A stretch of DNA of 64,000 nt. It comes from Rhyacophila brunnea. Its lineage: Eukaryota; Arthropoda; Insecta; Trichoptera; Rhyacophilidae. The notes below the pieces were generated by a model that worked only from the letters and a program-made list of their open reading frames with translations, was not told the origin of the DNA and did no database searches. Where the stretch lies: positions 186,001-250,000 of the forward strand of contig JAGYXB010000698.1 of NCBI GenBank assembly GCA_022495005.1. The letters run 5' to 3'. This document shows, piece by piece, positions 61,392-64,000 of this stretch (positions are counted from its first letter, which is position 1; every line of letters starts with the position of its first letter). The position numbers and the translations under genes are program-made.

Positions 61392-61836
61392 TATTACGCA
61401 CTATCAATTGATCTTCGAAAACCATGGTTGCCAGCAACCAGAAATTGTGGCTGATTATCCCAACCACGTGCGTAAATTCTGATTTCCCTTCGTATGCCTC
61501 GTGATTTATGACGATTTGTGAACAGTACGTAAGGGACCTAAAGGCTTAATACGTATGCCTAATTTTGTCTACATAATATACATTCTTACAACATTATTTT
61601 ATGTAATTCATCGTTTTCTTGTATTTAAATTCTTCTTCTGTTGGTTCTGTAGCTATCGAAAATTTGCAGGTAAGAAGCCGTACGTCTTCTAATTTAACGA
61701 TATATAGCTAATTCTAACAATGAGTGAAAAAAGTCATATTTCTTACCCATATGGTTACATGCATTTGATATTTCGTCTCAAAACCTCGTCATTGGTTCTT
61801 ATTAGCTCAGAAAATTCCCATTATACGCCAAGATAG

Positions 61837-62236
61837 CCGGTTACATGTAAGTTGTACGTATGCAGTTCATCGTGGGACACTTATTCGTGCGCCGCAGTAC
61901 GTAAAACATGAGTTCGTATAACATTTTATCAAATGACGAGTTCTTCGTTGAACATTTCACCGTGGAATACATTTGTACGTATCTTACAAAATGTGGCGAT
62001 AGTTTGCAAATAGTACTGTTCCAATTAGATTAACCCTAACCTAACCTAACCTAACCTAGTAAACACATCTCATAAAATTTGCCACATGTTGTAGCATACG
62101 TACAAATATACTCCACGGTGAAATGTTCAACGAAGAACTCGTCATTTGATTAAATGTTACACGAACTCATGTTTCACGTACTGTGGTGCACGAATAAGTG
62201 TCCTGCGGTGAACTGTTTACGTACAAATTTCCGGAT
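61837..62236. mobile_element. Foldback element with telomere-like repeat in the loop
   Basis: Arms 61865-61996 and 62080-62214 are inverted copies (for example GACGAGTTCTTCGTTGAACA against its complement at 62122-62141) with roughly 90 percent identity. The loop holds (CCTAA)n. The right end ACGTACAAATTTCCGGA matches the left end of 14849-15131 in reverse. Confidence 0.75.
62031..62059 (+). repeat. Interstitial insect telomere-type repeat (CCTAA)n
   Basis: Four perfect CCTAA units plus CCTAG and a partial unit on the left. The complement is TTAGG, the ancestral insect telomere unit. Short, and enclosed in the foldback at 61837-62236. Confidence 0.9.
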
Positions 62237-64000
62237 ACGAAGATAGCCACATCTGAAAAGCCTCCAGTCACCGTGCTTCGTGCATTTAGGGTATCTACAT
62301 GTTTTTCTTCTATATCTCTGTAATTTCTCGATTGTGTATATGTGATATTGATTGTGATAATATGTCTCCATATTATTTTTTTTTCAAAAGATCTTTTTGC
62401 CATTTCATAATAAAGTTAAAAATACTTTAAATAATTATTAATATTAATGGTTACAAATCACTGAGAATAATAAAATAACCAACCATTATGTCACTAATAA
62501 TTATAAGAGACTATTTTTATTTCATTTATTAAGTAAACTCATAACTGATCTATCAATATTATTGAACTATTTTCAAAAAATGACACGGTTTGGGACATGA
62601 CTGAAATAATATTCCAAAAGACGAAAAGTTAACTTTATTTTAATTATGAGCAAATGTGTTTTATTCCTACAAACATATCATAATTTATACGTTAAATTGC
62701 CGTTTCAGCTGCATTATGGACTTTCATAGATCTGAAATATCTTTATCAGATTTATTTTACGCGAATAATTGTTCATCGTTTACTCAACTTATTGATTTTA
62801 TTGTTTAAAAACAAACACACATTGAAGATAAAATATCAAGCCAGGCATAATATCGAATCTATAAGTTTACATGCGATGTATACGACCGCAATGTAGTCTA
62901 AAAAAATTGAACATAAATCAGATTTTCATAACAACATGAAAAATCTCACTTTAATATAAATTTAAATTCTAATGCTCCTTATACTACGATGGCTAGATAT
63001 AATCGCAAATCGCAGGTCACACTTACACCAAATGTGCAGAGAGCCTAATATTAATTTTAATCAGCATACAACCTCAGTACAGAGTACCCAGAACTGGATA
63101 TTAACCCAGCCGTTGCTGTAATGTTACTTAAGATGACTTTGCCTTTTTGATTGTAAATATTTATATTAATGTGCACTTCGTTAACTTCATATTTTAGCTA
63201 TTCCTAAAAACATCAATATTACATCGGCTAATTAAAATGTTAATATTCTCAAAATCGATACAAATATCCAGTAAATACATACCTAGTTGATAAATATCCG
63301 TCAAATTGCAGTTGGAGTTATCAAATACTTTATTGTTGGCTACAAGATTGTATGGAAATACTCATATTATGTTTCATATCATGCTTTGAACGTCTTAAAC
63401 TAATAATTTGTAATGTCTACAATATGTTAAAAAAAATGTATAAAATTAAGCTTTGATGCCTTTTTATTGATTTTATAGATAAAACAAATAGAAAATAATG
63501 ACAAAAAATCCTTATAAGACGTGTGTGTGTTGCCAGAATAAGCATTTACTTCTGAATTACTGTAATATTGTTAATATTGTACTGTAATGTAATTAAAGGT
63601 GACATCACCGGAACGGACGGAATTCATTAGTGTCGTAAAGGGAAGGTTGATAAATCAAATTTTGTCGCAAATATAATGTCATCAATAAATTTATACTTGT
63701 TAAAAAATAATTCTACAATACCTACAGCACAAGAAAAATATAAATAATTTCCAGTTTAACATACAATGACTTGCGTGCTTTTGTTGATTAGAGATAACTA
63801 ATAAGTTTAATGTAGCGTTTTATGAAATTATATACTTATACTTAGTTTCATTTATGTAAAATTGCATCCAATATGAGTATTTAATAGTTTTTTTTTTAAA
63901 TTATACTTATTTTTAAAAAGTGTTTTTTTGTAAAGTTGACATTCTACCTACATAGTTTCATCCGAATACCACGGAATTACCGTAATATTTTACTGTAACT

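Larger units (their letters stand above)
57366..64000 (+). other. Presumed serpin 2 intron to the right edge
   Basis: No serpin exon is seen after 56795. Contents are the foldback elements at 59200, 60317 and 61837; 62240-64000 is featureless AT-rich DNA. Confidence 0.5.

Noticed and set aside
1..64000. CRISPR arrays, bacterial operons, phage or virus gene clusters
   Set aside because: No regular spacer arrays, no clustered long ORFs and no capsid- or replicase-like frames were seen; introns and tRNA introns fit a nuclear insect genome.

Overview
This window looks like insect nuclear DNA, most likely from a hemipteran, possibly aphid-like. The evidence is a very AT-rich background, spliceosomal introns with clear GT..AG ends, intron-containing tRNA-Tyr genes, a (CCTAA)n stretch matching the insect TTAGG telomere unit, and a dense population of insect-type transposons. 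I cannot name the species from sequence alone.

Host genes. Two serpin genes lie in tandem on the + strand. Serpin 1 is cut by the left edge. Its last four coding exons are 409-608, 3988-4173, 5385-5523 and 11639-11826; they join in frame and end at a stop. Serpin 2 is cut by the right edge. Its first four coding exons are 52215-52568, 53758-53937, 55052-55268 and 56581-56795. It starts with a signal peptide and an unusual Gln/Asn/Pro-rich N-terminal extension, and its reactive-centre end lies beyond base 64000. Where the two genes overlap they share the same exon borders and intron phases, as expected for tandem duplicates. Serpin 1 has lost the alanine-rich inhibitory hinge, so it is probably not a standard inhibitor. 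A divergent pair of tRNA-Tyr genes (6186-6279 minus, 6443-6537 plus) sits in the large serpin 1 intron.

Everything else is mobile DNA in various states. The serpin 1 introns hold a tRNA-derived SINE, a hAT MITE with a perfect 8-bp target duplication, a foldback MITE and a 2.07-kb Helitron with both termini intact. The 40-kb gap between the serpins holds: several hAT derivatives with 8-bp duplications (13066-13699, 21814-22050, 28137-28861, 31587-31866, 44281-44545, 50440-50994); a decayed GTF2IRD2/ZBED-type hAT transposase with a gag-like ORF1 fragment nested in it (16740-19590); an 847-bp TTAA-flanked near-perfect palindrome (20239-21085) next to a broken Tc1/mariner transposase that itself holds two MITEs; a nearly intact mariner with one frameshift (23587-24888); a non-LTR reverse transcriptase fragment with one in-frame stop (37711-38815); several other LINE tails; a GC-rich MITE full of GACCAG motifs (35015-35435); two TA-flanked MITEs with TCGT ends; and several unnamed multi-copy repeats. 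A CpG-retaining block at 29880-30287 is a tentative promoter or 5' exon for serpin 2.

Downstream of the last visible serpin 2 exon there are further foldback elements, one of which carries the telomere-like repeat in its loop. I saw no CRISPR, bacterial operon, virus-like gene cluster or intact host gene other than the serpins and tRNAs. The most notable items are the serpin pair and several apparently undescribed repeat families.
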